64,000 nt of DNA from Gillisella vitis (GTDB taxonomy: Bacteria; Pseudomonadota; Alphaproteobacteria; Rhizobiales; Rhizobiaceae): the NCBI RefSeq assembly GCF_001541345.2, contig NZ_LMVL02000003.1, positions 124,001-188,000 of the forward strand. The letters are read 5' to 3'. The position numbers and the translations under genes were made by a program. The notes below the pieces were generated by a model. It ran no database searches, was not told where the DNA came from, and was given only the letters and a program-made list of their open reading frames with translations. Shown here in pieces: positions 55,927 to 64,000 of this stretch (the stretch's first letter is position 1; each line of letters starts with the position of its first letter).

Positions 55927-56733
55927 CTAAAGACGGGACTGATTTCTGGTCCGCAAAAGCCCGCATCCATTTGCCACGGCAAACACGATGGCGAAAATCA
56001 CCGGGGAAGACAGCCAGCCCAGAACCACGTCGGACAGGTAATGCGCCCCGAAGGCCAGCCGCAGCAGTGGCGAGGCTAGCGACGCGAAGACCAGCGGCCA
56101 ACCGATGCGCCGCCGCCAGGTGGCTGGCAGCAGGGGAACGATGCAGATGATCCAGCCCGCACCCGCGGCCTCGCCGGAAATGAAGGAACAGTTCTGGTCG
56201 CAGGCACCCGCAAAACTGCCCGCCGGTTCGAACCCATAGGGTCCACCGAAAAACACGGTCTGATTGGGGCGTGGCCGACCTGACATGTCCTTCAGAAACA
56301 CATTGACCAACAGATAGGGTCCAATGGCCGTTGCCAGCAGCGACAGAACCAGCTTGACGATCTGTTCCTGCTGCCAGGCGGCGCGCGGCTGACACAGCTT
56401 GACGATCAGCGCCACCAGCACGCCGACGCCAACCACATGTGGCATATAGAACAGGATTTGCCTGATCGCCTTCAGGACCGGCTCGCGCGCAATGGGAAAG
56501 CCGCCGCAGATCGTGTTTGCCTCATGCGCTGTGCAATTGCCGGCGCGAAAGAACAGTTCCGACACCGAGATGTCGAAGCCGGGAGCTGAATAGAACACCA
56601 CCAGCAGCATCACCCAGACGGTGGAAAGCAGGGCGGCGGTCGTAAAGGAGGACCGGGTAAGATCGGGAATACGACAGTGCCGTCCAAAGATATCCGTGAC
56701 GGTCAGTTGGGGTTTGCGGGCACTGGTCTTCAT
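55927..56733 (-). CDS. PAP2 family lipid phosphatase, possibly lipid A phosphatase
   Basis: A 268-residue membrane phosphatase with about six hydrophobic segments. PAP2 motif 1 is KDMSGRPRPNQ (148-158). Motif 2 is CSFISGEAAG (182-191), with Glu188 where most PAP2 proteins have His (PSGH). Motif 3 is RLAFGAHYLSD (225-235) with H231 and D235. It lies upstream of the lptF-lptG-lptD set on the same strand, which suggests a lipid A or other envelope lipid substrate (LpxE/LpxF-like); this is inference. The Glu variant may be a subfamily trait. Confidence 0.85.
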   Translation of the reverse strand: MKTSARKPQLTVTDIFGRHCRIPDLTRSSFTTAALLSTVWVMLLVVFYSAPGFDISVSELFFRAGNCTAHEANTICGGFPIAREPVLKAIRQILFYMPHVVGVGVLVALIVKLCQPRAAWQQEQIVKLVLSLLATAIGPYLLVNVFLKDMSGRPRPNQTVFFGGPYGFEPAGSFAGACDQNCSFISGEAAGAGWIICIVPLLPATWRRRIGWPLVFASLASPLLRLAFGAHYLSDVVLGWLSSPVIFAIVFAVANGCGLLRTRNQSRL

Positions 56734-57100
56734 CGTCTAACTCTTGAGGCTCGTCGCGGCTCGGGCATGCCCCGGTCCTCATGCGCCCCGGTGCTGATTT
56801 GCATCATAGCTAATGCTTATAGATGTTATAAGACAATGAACAGTTGCGGGCGGGCCACGCATTACAAATCTTTACTCTGCTCATGGGTCGGAAACGGCTA
56901 AATTAGGGTCTGTTGGTGGTGTGGGCGGTGATCGATGTCCACAAGGGCGGCTTTGGCAAAGCGCTTCTTTGATCGGCAGTGAGGACAAGGCATGAGGAGA
57001 AGCGGGCAGGCCCTGTTGCAATCATGCGCAAAACCGACATGATCGGCGCCCAAAGCAAATCGTGACAATCGCGATCAAACATGCAGTGCCGGAGTAAGCC
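56734..57100. other. Divergent intergenic region between the PAP2 gene and pepA
   Basis: The 367 bp contain no credible gene and should hold both promoters. A short inverted repeat CTTATA-GATGT-TATAAG lies at 56816-56832 in an A/T-rich patch about 85-100 bp upstream of the PAP2 gene, a possible operator or promoter element. Confidence 0.5.
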
Positions 57101-58594
57101 ATGTCCATGAAGCTGGAAATTTCCTTTGCCCCATCCGCCTTAATCGAGACGGGGCTGGTCCTTAGCCTGAAGGAGGCCGAGGCTACCTTGCCGGCCGGGG
57201 CCGCTACGGTCGATCCGTCCGGGATTTTTGCAAAGGCCGCCGCAACAGCGAAGTTCAAGGCCAAGGCGATGTCGGCTCTCGACATTCTTGCCCCCGCCGG
57301 TTCGTCTGCGGACCGGCTGATCGTCATCGGAGCTGGCAAGGCCGCCGATCTTGTCGATCATGATTGGCTGCGTCTGGGTGGGGTGGCAGCGGCAAACCTG
57401 AAGGGCGCAGAGGCCGCGACGGTCTTTCTTGATGCGGACGGATTGACGGTGACGGCGGAGGCTGTTCGTGATTTTGCCATTGGCATGTTGCTGCGCGCCT
57501 ATTCCTTCGACGATTACAAGACGAAGAAAAAGGACGATGACGACAAGACACCGTCCGCCGTCCAGATCACCCTGGTGACCGCTGTGGCCGACGCTGCGGA
57601 ACGGTTGTTTGCCGCTGAGGGCAGGGCGGTTGTCGATGGTGTTCTTCTGGCACGTAACCTCGTCAACCTGCCGGCCAATGTACTGGGTCCGGTGGAATTT
57701 GCCGACCGCGCCAAGGCGCTGGAAGCGCTAGGCGTCGAGGTGGAAATCCTCACCGAAACCGAAATGGCCAGCCTTGGGATGGGCGCGCTTCTGGGTGTGG
57801 CCCAGGGTTCAGTCCGTCCGCCGCGCCTTGCTGTCATGCAGTGGAAGGGCGGCGCACCGGATGGTCAGCCCATTGCCTTCATCGGCAAGGGCGTGGTGTT
57901 CGACACTGGCGGCATTTCCATCAAACCGGCGGGCGGTATGGAAGACATGAAGGGCGATATGGGCGGTGCCGCCGCCGTCATCGGCTTGATGCATACGTTG
58001 GCGGCCCGCAAGGCCAAGGTCAATGCTATCGGCATTCTCGGCCTTGTCGAAAACATGCCTGATGGTAATGCCCAGCGCCCCGGCGATATCGTCACTTCGA
58101 TGTCCGGCCAGACCATTGAAGTGATCAATACCGATGCCGAAGGCCGTCTCGTGCTGTGCGACGCGCTGTGGTATTGCAACGACCGTTTCAAGCCTGCTTT
58201 GATGATCAACCTGGCGACGCTGACCGGCGCCATCCTGGTGGCGTTGGCCAATCTGCATGCCGGGCTGTTTTCCAATGATGACACGCTGGCGGACAATCTG
58301 CTGAAAGCCGGTCTTTCCACCAATGAGCGCCTGTGGCGCATGCCGCTTGGCAAGGATTATGACAAGCTGATCGATAGCAAGTTCGCCGATATGAAAAATA
58401 CCGGTGGCCGGTATGGTGGTTCGATCACGGCGGCGCAGTTCCTGAAGCGCTTCGTTGGCGACACGCCCTGGGCGCATCTCGATATTGCCGGTACGGCGAT
58501 GGCCTCGCCGAAGGACGAGATCAACCAGTCCTGGGCATCGGGCTTTGGTGTGCGCCTGCTCGATCAGCTGGTGCGTGATGCCTATGAAGCGTAA
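57101..58594 (+). CDS. pepA: Leucyl aminopeptidase (M17)
   Basis: A 497-residue cytosolic dizinc aminopeptidase. Metal-binding and catalytic segments are in order: [17 protein letters not shown], then KGDMGGAA, and the family signature [14 protein letters not shown]. The N-terminal domain is more variable and includes a charged [11 protein letters not shown] stretch. GGAG lies 6 nt before the ATG. holC follows after 15 bp. In some bacteria PepA also binds DNA in site-specific recombination. Confidence 0.96.
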   Translation: MSMKLEISFAPSALIETGLVLSLKEAEATLPAGAATVDPSGIFAKAAATAKFKAKAMSALDILAPAGSSADRLIVIGAGKAADLVDHDWLRLGGVAAANLKGAEAATVFLDADGLTVTAEAVRDFAIGMLLRAYSFDDYKTKKKDDDDKTPSAVQITLVTAVADAAERLFAAEGRAVVDGVLLARNLVNLPANVLGPVEFADRAKALEALGVEVEILTETEMASLGMGALLGVAQGSVRPPRLAVMQWKGGAPDGQPIAFIGKGVVFDTGGISIKPAGGMEDMKGDMGGAAAVIGLMHTLAARKAKVNAIGILGLVENMPDGNAQRPGDIVTSMSGQTIEVINTDAEGRLVLCDALWYCNDRFKPALMINLATLTGAILVALANLHAGLFSNDDTLADNLLKAGLSTNERLWRMPLGKDYDKLIDSKFADMKNTGGRYGGSITAAQFLKRFVGDTPWAHLDIAGTAMASPKDEINQSWASGFGVRLLDQLVRDAYEA

Positions 58595-58609
58595 GGGGAT
58601 AGCCCGGCC

Positions 58610-59059
58610 TTGACCGATGTCTTGTTCTATCACCTGACCGAGACCCGGCTGGAGGATGCGCTTCCGGCGCTTTTGGAAAAAAGCGTCGAGCGCGGCTGGA
58701 AGGTTGGCGTGGAAATGCGTGATGCGGAGCGGTGTGACCGGCTGGATCAGCATTTATGGACCTTTCGCGACGACAGTTTTCTGGCGCATGGCATCAGCAC
58801 TGGCGAGCAGGCGGAGGTACAGCCGATCCTTCTTTGCCTGTCCTCCGACAATCCGAATGGGGCGACGGTGCGCTTTTATATCGACGGTGCCGTGCCGGAC
58901 CTGCCGCTCGTCTATGAGCGGATCGTTTTCGTCTTCGATGGCCATGATCAGGGCGAGTTGGAAACGGCGAGAGGCGAATGGAAACGGCTGAAAGGTGAGG
59001 GCCATGCGCTCACCTATTGGCAACAGAACAACCAGGGCCGATGGGAAAAGAAGGCTTGA
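58610..59059 (+). CDS. holC: DNA polymerase III subunit chi
   Basis: A 149-residue HolC, which links the clamp loader to SSB. DVLFYHLTETRLEDALPALL is the typical N-terminus, and CDRLDQHLWTFRDDSFLAHG matches the core of the family. The TTG start at 58610 follows pepA closely, with AGGGG 11 nt upstream. It is the second gene of the pepA-holC pair, an order common in proteobacteria. Confidence 0.92.
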   Translation: MTDVLFYHLTETRLEDALPALLEKSVERGWKVGVEMRDAERCDRLDQHLWTFRDDSFLAHGISTGEQAEVQPILLCLSSDNPNGATVRFYIDGAVPDLPLVYERIVFVFDGHDQGELETARGEWKRLKGEGHALTYWQQNNQGRWEKKA

Positions 59060-59067
59060 TAGAATGT

Positions 59068-59114
59068 CGTTTCACGCTTGAAACGAAACATTGACGCGGT
59101 TGCCCGCGTCAATG
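59068..59114. terminator. Bidirectional hairpins between holC and the chemoreceptor gene
   Basis: CATTGACGCGG (59089-59099) and CCGCGTCAATG (59104-59114) form a perfect 11-bp stem with a TTGC loop. A second stem CGTTTC / GAAACG lies at 59068-59085. The genes on either side converge, so these could end both transcripts. No long T-run is present. Confidence 0.65.
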
Positions 59115-59142
59115 TGATTGGTGGGACGCAGGCGTTTCCGGC

Positions 59143-61050
59143 TCAGGCCGCCTGACGTTTCTGCCTTTGGTGATCGCTGCCAGCCTCCAGCTTGAAATGC
59201 GAGATCAGCCGGGCGAGGTTCTGGGCGTCATCGGCCAATTGGTTGGTGCTCGCCGTGGTTTCCTCCACCATGGCGGCATTGCGTTGGGTGACCTGGTCCA
59301 TCTGGCTGACGGCGGAATTGACCTCTTGCAGCTTGAAGGATTGTTCCTTGGCCGCATTGGCGATCTGATGCACCTGCGCATTGATATCCACCACATGATC
59401 GCGGATCTTGGAGAGCGCATCGCCGGTGGCGGTAACGAGCCGCACGCCTGCATTGACTTCCTCGCCCGATTTGGTGATCAGCGACTTGATGTCCTTGGCA
59501 GCACCTGCGGAGCGTTGCGCCAATTCGCGCACTTCCTGAGCGACAACCGCAAAGCCCTTGCCGGCTTCACCTGCTCGTGCGGCTTCGACGCCAGCATTCA
59601 GTGCCAGCAGGTTGGTCTGGAAGGCGATCTCGTCAATGACATTGATGATCTTGCCGATTTCGCCAGAAGCTTGCTCGATCCGGCCCATGGCCGAGACGGC
59701 GTCATGGACGACGGAGGCCGATTGTTCGGTGCTGCGGCGGGCCTCATCCACCATGCGGCTGGTCTGCTGGGCGCGATCATTGGAGGAATGCACCGCCGTG
59801 GTGATTTCCTCCAATGCGGAAGAGGTTTCCTCAAGGGTGGCAGCCTGTTGCTCGGTGCGCTTGGCCAGATCGTCCGAGGCAAACCGCAATTCGCCGGAGC
59901 CGGAATTGATCATGTCGATGGAGGAGCGCACTTCGCCGACAATGCCCCGCAGTGCGGACATCGTCCCGTTGACATTCTGCTGCAACTCGGCAAACGCGCC
60001 GTGGAACTGGCCGCGCATCGTATCGGTCAGATCACCATCCGAGAGGGCGGCGACGATGCGGCGGGTTTCGCCAAGGCCGGTATCGATGGACTGCACCAGT
60101 TTATTCATCGATGAGGCAAAGGCGTTCAGATCTTCGAAATCGAAATCCCGGGTGATCCGCTGGCTGAAATCGCCAACAACGGCGGCGGCGACCACTTCAC
60201 CGATACTATCGCGCAGTTCATCGGATTTCTGCCGCATATGCAGTTCCTGAGCATTCATCGTCTGGACGCGCAGGCCGTTCTGTTTGAACACCTCGAGCGC
60301 CCGGGCCATGTCGCCGATTTCGTTGCCGCGTTCCAGATAGAGCACCTGGGTGTTCAGGTCGCCATCGGCGAGACGCCGCATTGCGCGGGTCAATCGCTCG
60401 ATGGGATTGGAAACGCCCTTGAACACAAAGACCATCGCCCCGATACCCGCAATGGCGCCCAGCGCCAGAACCAGGCCATTGAGCAGCAGCGACAGTTGAA
60501 AGGCCGATGCTGCATTTTCATACATGCGGCCAGCCGCATCGACATTGGCATCCCGGAAAATATCGGCCTGTTCGTCCATGGCGTTATAGGCACTGACCAT
60601 GTCTCCGGTCAGCAAGGCCGCAGCCTTGTCCTTTTCACCTTTGGACGAATAGGCCACCATCTGGTTGTGCAGTGTAACGTAAGAAACCATGGCCAGCTTG
60701 AAGGCGTCATAGGCCTTGCGCTCTTCAGGCAGCGAGATCAGCGTTTCATAGGTTTTCATCCGCTTGTCCAGCTTCTGCATTTCCGTTTTCAGGGCGTCGT
60801 CCGCTTCCTGAATGGCCTGTGGCGTTTTGCTCAGGATATGGCGCATTTCGAGGCCGCGCAAATTGGCGAGTGAAATGTTGAGGCGGTTGGTAATATCGAC
60901 CGACGGAACGGCGTCTTTCGCCAATCCCTCTACATTGTCAAACACGCCGGACATGGACGACAGGGCGAAGCAGCCCTGGAGGAGAAGGAGTAGCATCAGG
61001 CCGCTAAACGCGCTGGCCAACGATGTCTTGAGCGAGAAATTCAGATGCAT
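59143..61050 (-). CDS. Methyl-accepting chemotaxis protein
   Basis: A 635-residue chemoreceptor. The first membrane helix is at about 13-33 ([18 protein letters not shown]). A four-helix periplasmic sensor covers about 35-185, and the second helix is near 187-212. HAMP domains follow ([20 protein letters not shown], and a second around 290-345). The signalling hairpin is [20 protein letters not shown] with [20 protein letters not shown]. There is no CheR-binding pentapeptide; the tail is basic (HQRQKRQAA). Ligand unknown. The 608-bp upstream region is A/T-rich. Confidence 0.95.
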   Translation of the reverse strand: MHLNFSLKTSLASAFSGLMLLLLLQGCFALSSMSGVFDNVEGLAKDAVPSVDITNRLNISLANLRGLEMRHILSKTPQAIQEADDALKTEMQKLDKRMKTYETLISLPEERKAYDAFKLAMVSYVTLHNQMVAYSSKGEKDKAAALLTGDMVSAYNAMDEQADIFRDANVDAAGRMYENAASAFQLSLLLNGLVLALGAIAGIGAMVFVFKGVSNPIERLTRAMRRLADGDLNTQVLYLERGNEIGDMARALEVFKQNGLRVQTMNAQELHMRQKSDELRDSIGEVVAAAVVGDFSQRITRDFDFEDLNAFASSMNKLVQSIDTGLGETRRIVAALSDGDLTDTMRGQFHGAFAELQQNVNGTMSALRGIVGEVRSSIDMINSGSGELRFASDDLAKRTEQQAATLEETSSALEEITTAVHSSNDRAQQTSRMVDEARRSTEQSASVVHDAVSAMGRIEQASGEIGKIINVIDEIAFQTNLLALNAGVEAARAGEAGKGFAVVAQEVRELAQRSAGAAKDIKSLITKSGEEVNAGVRLVTATGDALSKIRDHVVDINAQVHQIANAAKEQSFKLQEVNSAVSQMDQVTQRNAAMVEETTASTNQLADDAQNLARLISHFKLEAGSDHQRQKRQAA

Positions 61051-61658
61051 TGATCTGTTCCAATCGAGCCGATGGCAAATATCATCTTTGTCCGACAGCG
61101 TGCTTGCACCATTCCGCGCAATTCATTGCGCGGAGGCCTGGAGTTTCATCATGTGACACGTGCTGGAAGAGCACCGTGGAGGAATGGATATAAAAGCCGG
61201 AGAGCGGCTGAACCTGCTGACAGATATGACGCGACATTTACGCTGGGGGCGAGCGTTGACAGCCGACGGAGGGACATGGCAACCGGCATGTTTATTGCTA
61301 GTCTGTCCTTGGTGAGGATGATGTTGCTTAATATTTAAAATATCTCTAATAGATAATTAACCCTGTTATTTTAGGGGTTTATCGACTTATCCTAAAAGAT
61401 TCAGGGGTTTAGAGAATTGCTTCGCTGCATTCAGTTGAATGGTTTTTGTTTGCAATGCAAAAATAATAATAGAAAGGCGGGATTCCGGAATTTATGTTTA
61501 ATCCGATTGTCGAGTACCGGAAATACGCATTGCTCACTATAGACAGTATTTAAAATTTAAAGTTGTTTTTTGTTTTGCACATCTGCCTGCGATTTCAATG
61601 ACCGCTATAGCATCGATGGCTTCCAAGCATTCTGGTCGATTACGATGAGAAAGACTGT
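61051..61658. other. A/T-rich intergenic region upstream of the chemoreceptor gene
   Basis: The 608 bp contain no convincing gene. The stretch 61320-61600 is much richer in A and T than the rest of the window. It holds direct repeats AGGGGTTTA at 61373 and 61403, exactly 30 bp apart, and an inverted repeat TTTTAGG (61369-61375) / CCTAAAA (61391-61397). It must contain the chemoreceptor promoter. Confidence 0.6.
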
Positions 61659-63542
61659 CTAGCCCGCCATCGCCTCTTCATATTCGGTTGAAAGCTCCAG
61701 CCATTGCTCTTCGGCAGCGCTCAGCTTTGCGGCCGCCTCGCCGCGCTGCTTAACCTTTTCCGCCGCCTTGGCCGGATGCTTTTCATAGAGAACCGGATCT
61801 GCAAGTTCTGCATCAAGGCCTTGAATCACTGCTTCCAGTTTCTTGGTCAGCGACTCGATTTCGTTGATCTTTTTCTTCAGCGGCGCCAGCGCGGCCCGCT
61901 TTTCGGCATTGGCCTTGCGCTGGTCGGCTTTTTTTCCGGCCTCGACGGTTACGTCAATTTTTTCTTCTTTTTTTTTACCCGAAGAGACAATCAGGTCGCG
62001 GTATTCTTCCATGTCCCCTTCGAATGTGGTGACGGTGCCGTTATTGACCAGCCAGAGCCGGTCCACCGTCGCTTCGATCAGGTGGCGATCATGGGAGATC
62101 AGGATAACGGCGCCATCGTAATCGTTCAGCGCTTCGATCAGCGCGCGGCGGCTGTCGATGTCGAGATGGTTGGTCGGCTCATCAAGGATCAGCAGGTTGG
62201 GGGCGTGAAAGGCGGCAAGGCCCATCAGCAACCGGGCCTTTTCTCCACCGGACAAATCCTTGGCGGCTGTCGCCATCTTTTCGGTGGCCAGCCCCATCTG
62301 GGCGACGCGAGCGCGCACCTTGGCTTCCGGTGCCTGCGGCATCAACCGGCGCACGTGTTCCACTGGCGTATCTCCCGGCACCAGATCGTCCAGCTGATGT
62401 TGGGCGAAGAAGCCGATCTTCAGGCTTGGCGCCAGCCGCAGGTCGCCACTTTCCGGCGGAAGACGACCGGAAATGAATTTGGCGAAGGTGGATTTACCAT
62501 TACCGTTTGATCCCAGCAGCGCGATGCGGTCATCCGCATCGATGCGCAGGTTGAGGTTCTTGAGGATCGGCTTGCCGGGTTCGTATCCAACGGAACCGCC
62601 ATTGATGGCGATGATTGGCGAGGCGGGCTGCTTTTCCGGCTCCGGGAAGGTTATCGGCTGGACGTGATCCTCGATGACTGCGGAGACCGTGCCCATGCGC
62701 TCCAGCGCTTTCACGCGGCTCTGGGCCTGTTTGGCCTTGGAGGCCTTGGCCTTGAACCGGTCAATGAAGCTTTGCAGATGCTTGCGCGCCGCATCGCTCT
62801 TGGCCTTCGACTTCATCTGCAATTCGTCGTTCTCGGCCTTCTGGCGCTCGAACTGGTCATAGCCGCCGCGATAGAAGGTCAGCTTTTTCTGGTCGAGATG
62901 GACGATGGCATTGACCGCGTTGTTGAGCAGGTCGCGGTCATGGCTGATGATGATGACAGTGTGCGGGTAGCGGCGGATATAGTCTTCCAGCCACAGCGTG
63001 CCTTCAAGGTCGAGATAGTTGGTCGGTTCGTCCAACAACAGCAAGTCCGGCTCGGCAAACAGCACCGAGGCCAGTGCCACGCGCATCCGCCAGCCGCCGG
63101 AAAAGGCCGAGGCTGGGCGCAACTGCGCTTCCTGATCGAAGCCGAGACCGGCAAGAATGCTGGAGGCGCGGGCTTCCGCCGAATGGGCATCGATATCCAC
63201 CAGCCGCATCTGGATGTCGGCGATCCGGTTCGGGTCGGTGGCCGTTTCTGCCTCCGCCATCAGCGCGGTGCGCTCCTTATCGGCAGCCAACACGATTTCG
63301 ATCAGGCTGTCCTCGGTGCCGGGGGCTTCCTGCGCCACCTGACCGATCTTGGCATTCTTGGGAATGGAGACCGAGCCACTTTCGGCGCCCAGGTCGCCGG
63401 TGATCACCCTGAACAGGGTGGATTTTCCGGCACCATTGCGGCCGACAAGACCCGCTTTCGTGCCTGTTGGCAGCGAAATGCTGGCGTGGTCAATCAGCAG
63501 GCGGCCTGCAATACGGGCGGAGACGTCATTGATGGTAATCAT
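61659..63542 (-). CDS. ABC-F family ATP-binding protein
   Basis: A 627-residue soluble protein with two ABC ATPase domains and no membrane segment. Walker A motifs are GRNGAGKST and GSNGNGKST. The signature loops are FSGGWRMRVALA and LSGGEKARLLMG. LLLDEPTNYLDLEGTLWLED and LILDEPTNHLDIDSRRAL are Walker B regions. A linker and a C-terminal coiled coil (from about residue 540) are typical of Uup/EttA-type translation factors. The start ATG at 63542 matches the family, but no good ribosome binding site is seen. The coding strand has a run of nine A residues at 61968-61976. Confidence 0.93.
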   Translation of the reverse strand: MITINDVSARIAGRLLIDHASISLPTGTKAGLVGRNGAGKSTLFRVITGDLGAESGSVSIPKNAKIGQVAQEAPGTEDSLIEIVLAADKERTALMAEAETATDPNRIADIQMRLVDIDAHSAEARASSILAGLGFDQEAQLRPASAFSGGWRMRVALASVLFAEPDLLLLDEPTNYLDLEGTLWLEDYIRRYPHTVIIISHDRDLLNNAVNAIVHLDQKKLTFYRGGYDQFERQKAENDELQMKSKAKSDAARKHLQSFIDRFKAKASKAKQAQSRVKALERMGTVSAVIEDHVQPITFPEPEKQPASPIIAINGGSVGYEPGKPILKNLNLRIDADDRIALLGSNGNGKSTFAKFISGRLPPESGDLRLAPSLKIGFFAQHQLDDLVPGDTPVEHVRRLMPQAPEAKVRARVAQMGLATEKMATAAKDLSGGEKARLLMGLAAFHAPNLLILDEPTNHLDIDSRRALIEALNDYDGAVILISHDRHLIEATVDRLWLVNNGTVTTFEGDMEEYRDLIVSSGKKKEEKIDVTVEAGKKADQRKANAEKRAALAPLKKKINEIESLTKKLEAVIQGLDAELADPVLYEKHPAKAAEKVKQRGEAAAKLSAAEEQWLELSTEYEEAMAG

Positions 63543-63662
63543 GGCTGGCGTTTTGGCCGATGATGGCCGGGAAGGCAAGGGGGCGGGAGTGGGGAAGGGC
63601 GTCAGTCTTGATGTTGATGGCTGATATAAGCATTTTTGATTTGAATAGTTGGGACGATTGAC

Positions 63663-63677
63663 ATCCGATAGTCGGAT
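63663..63677. promoter_or_regulatory. Small inverted repeat upstream of the glutathione S-transferase gene
   Basis: ATCCGA-TAG-TCGGAT forms a perfect 6-bp inverted repeat, 25-39 bp before the start codon. It overlaps the end of a TTGACA sequence (63658-63663) that could be a -35 box. A candidate operator only. Confidence 0.35.
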
Positions 63678-63701
63678 CGTTTCGACCGGAGGCCACCACC
63701 G

Positions 63702-64000
63702 ATGACCCGACTTCTCTACTCACTTGCAGGAACAGACCTCACTCGTCCGTTTTCACCGCATTGCTGGAAGATCATCCTGGCGCTGCGCCACAAGGGATTG
63801 AGCTTCGAGGAAAAGCCGCTGGCTTTTACCGAAATTCCAACGGTGGAGGAGGGTGTCTCGAAACTGGTGCCGATCCTGCGCGATGGCGATACCGTGGTCG
63901 CGGACAGTTTCCAGATCGCGCTTTATCTGGAAGAGGCCTATCCGGATCGTCCCAGCCTGTTTCGCGGCGAGGGCGGCAAGGCTCTGGCACGGTTTGTGGA
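63702..64000 (+). CDS. Glutathione S-transferase family protein (partial, C-terminus outside window)
   Basis: The first 99 residues are visible. The thioredoxin-like N-terminal domain is clear: TRLLYSLAGTDLTRPFSPHC, WKIILALRHKGLSFEEKPL, VPILRDGDTVVADSFQIALY and LEEAYPDRPSLF. VADSFQIA corresponds to the glutathione-binding loop (usually ESxAI). The FSPHCWK region holds the position of the catalytic residue. GGAGG lies 9 nt before the ATG at 63702. The alpha-helical C-terminal domain is beyond the window. Confidence 0.88.
   Translation, partial: MTRLLYSLAGTDLTRPFSPHCWKIILALRHKGLSFEEKPLAFTEIPTVEEGVSKLVPILRDGDTVVADSFQIALYLEEAYPDRPSLFRGEGGKALARFV

Noticed and set aside
61072..61338. An 88-residue plus-strand frame upstream of the chemoreceptor gene
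   Set aside because: It lies in the expected promoter region of the divergent gene, with no domain features.

Overview
The window is a chromosomal segment of an alphaproteobacterium of the Rhizobiaceae, most likely an Agrobacterium/Allorhizobium, with Allorhizobium (Agrobacterium) vitis the closest fit. The reasons are a high-GC sequence, rhizobial core gene blocks (rpsF-rpsR-DUF2232 gene-rplI-dnaB; fabD-fabG-acpP-fabF-mltG-yicC-gmk; lptF-lptG-lptD-surA-pdxA-rsmA), and a secreted family-28 polygalacturonase beside them, an enzyme known from the grapevine pathogen A. vitis. The species call is inference from memory of these families, not a search. No tRNA, rRNA, CRISPR array, insertion sequence or prophage was seen.

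Layout: 0-2.6 kb holds a partial LysM-type envelope protein, a LOG-family phosphoribohydrolase and a RarD permease. 2.7-9.5 kb is a minus-strand run: cysS, a VOC protein, vapBC (the toxin lacks one catalytic aspartate), three tandem GFA-fold genes, proline iminopeptidase and citramalate synthase, many with overlapping start and stop codons. 9.8-18.5 kb is on the plus strand: polygalacturonase, the dTDP-rhamnose set rfbC-B-D-A and two glycosyltransferases. 18.5-28.2 kb is on the minus strand: an SDR, purF, cvpA, a UDP-sugar set (UDP-glucose dehydrogenase, a GalE-type epimerase, UDP-glucuronate decarboxylase), radA and alr. 28.2-31.4 kb is an accessory insert: an AraC regulator and a polar amino-acid ABC transporter. 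31.5-35.8 kb is dnaB and the ribosomal protein operon.

36.0-39.7 kb carries an unusual module: an RTX-repeat protein, a protealysin-type M4 metalloprotease and an emfourin-type inhibitor, followed by an aldo/keto reductase. 39.9-47.7 kb is fatty-acid synthesis, mltG, yicC, gmk and an extra methyltransferase. 47.7-56.7 kb is the outer-membrane assembly block (lptF, lptG, lptD, surA-like), pdxA, rsmA and a PAP2 lipid phosphatase. 57.1-64.0 kb is pepA, holC, a chemoreceptor, an ABC-F ATPase and the start of a glutathione S-transferase.

Together the genes combine housekeeping functions with surface polysaccharide building (activated rhamnose, glucuronate, xylose/arabinose and two transferases), LPS export and modification, and plant cell-wall degradation, as expected of a plant-associated rhizobial cell. 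The intergenic regions hold several families of palindromic repeats, including a 142-bp imperfect inverted repeat abutting purF and a 28-bp GGGAAAA/TTTTCCC element present twice.
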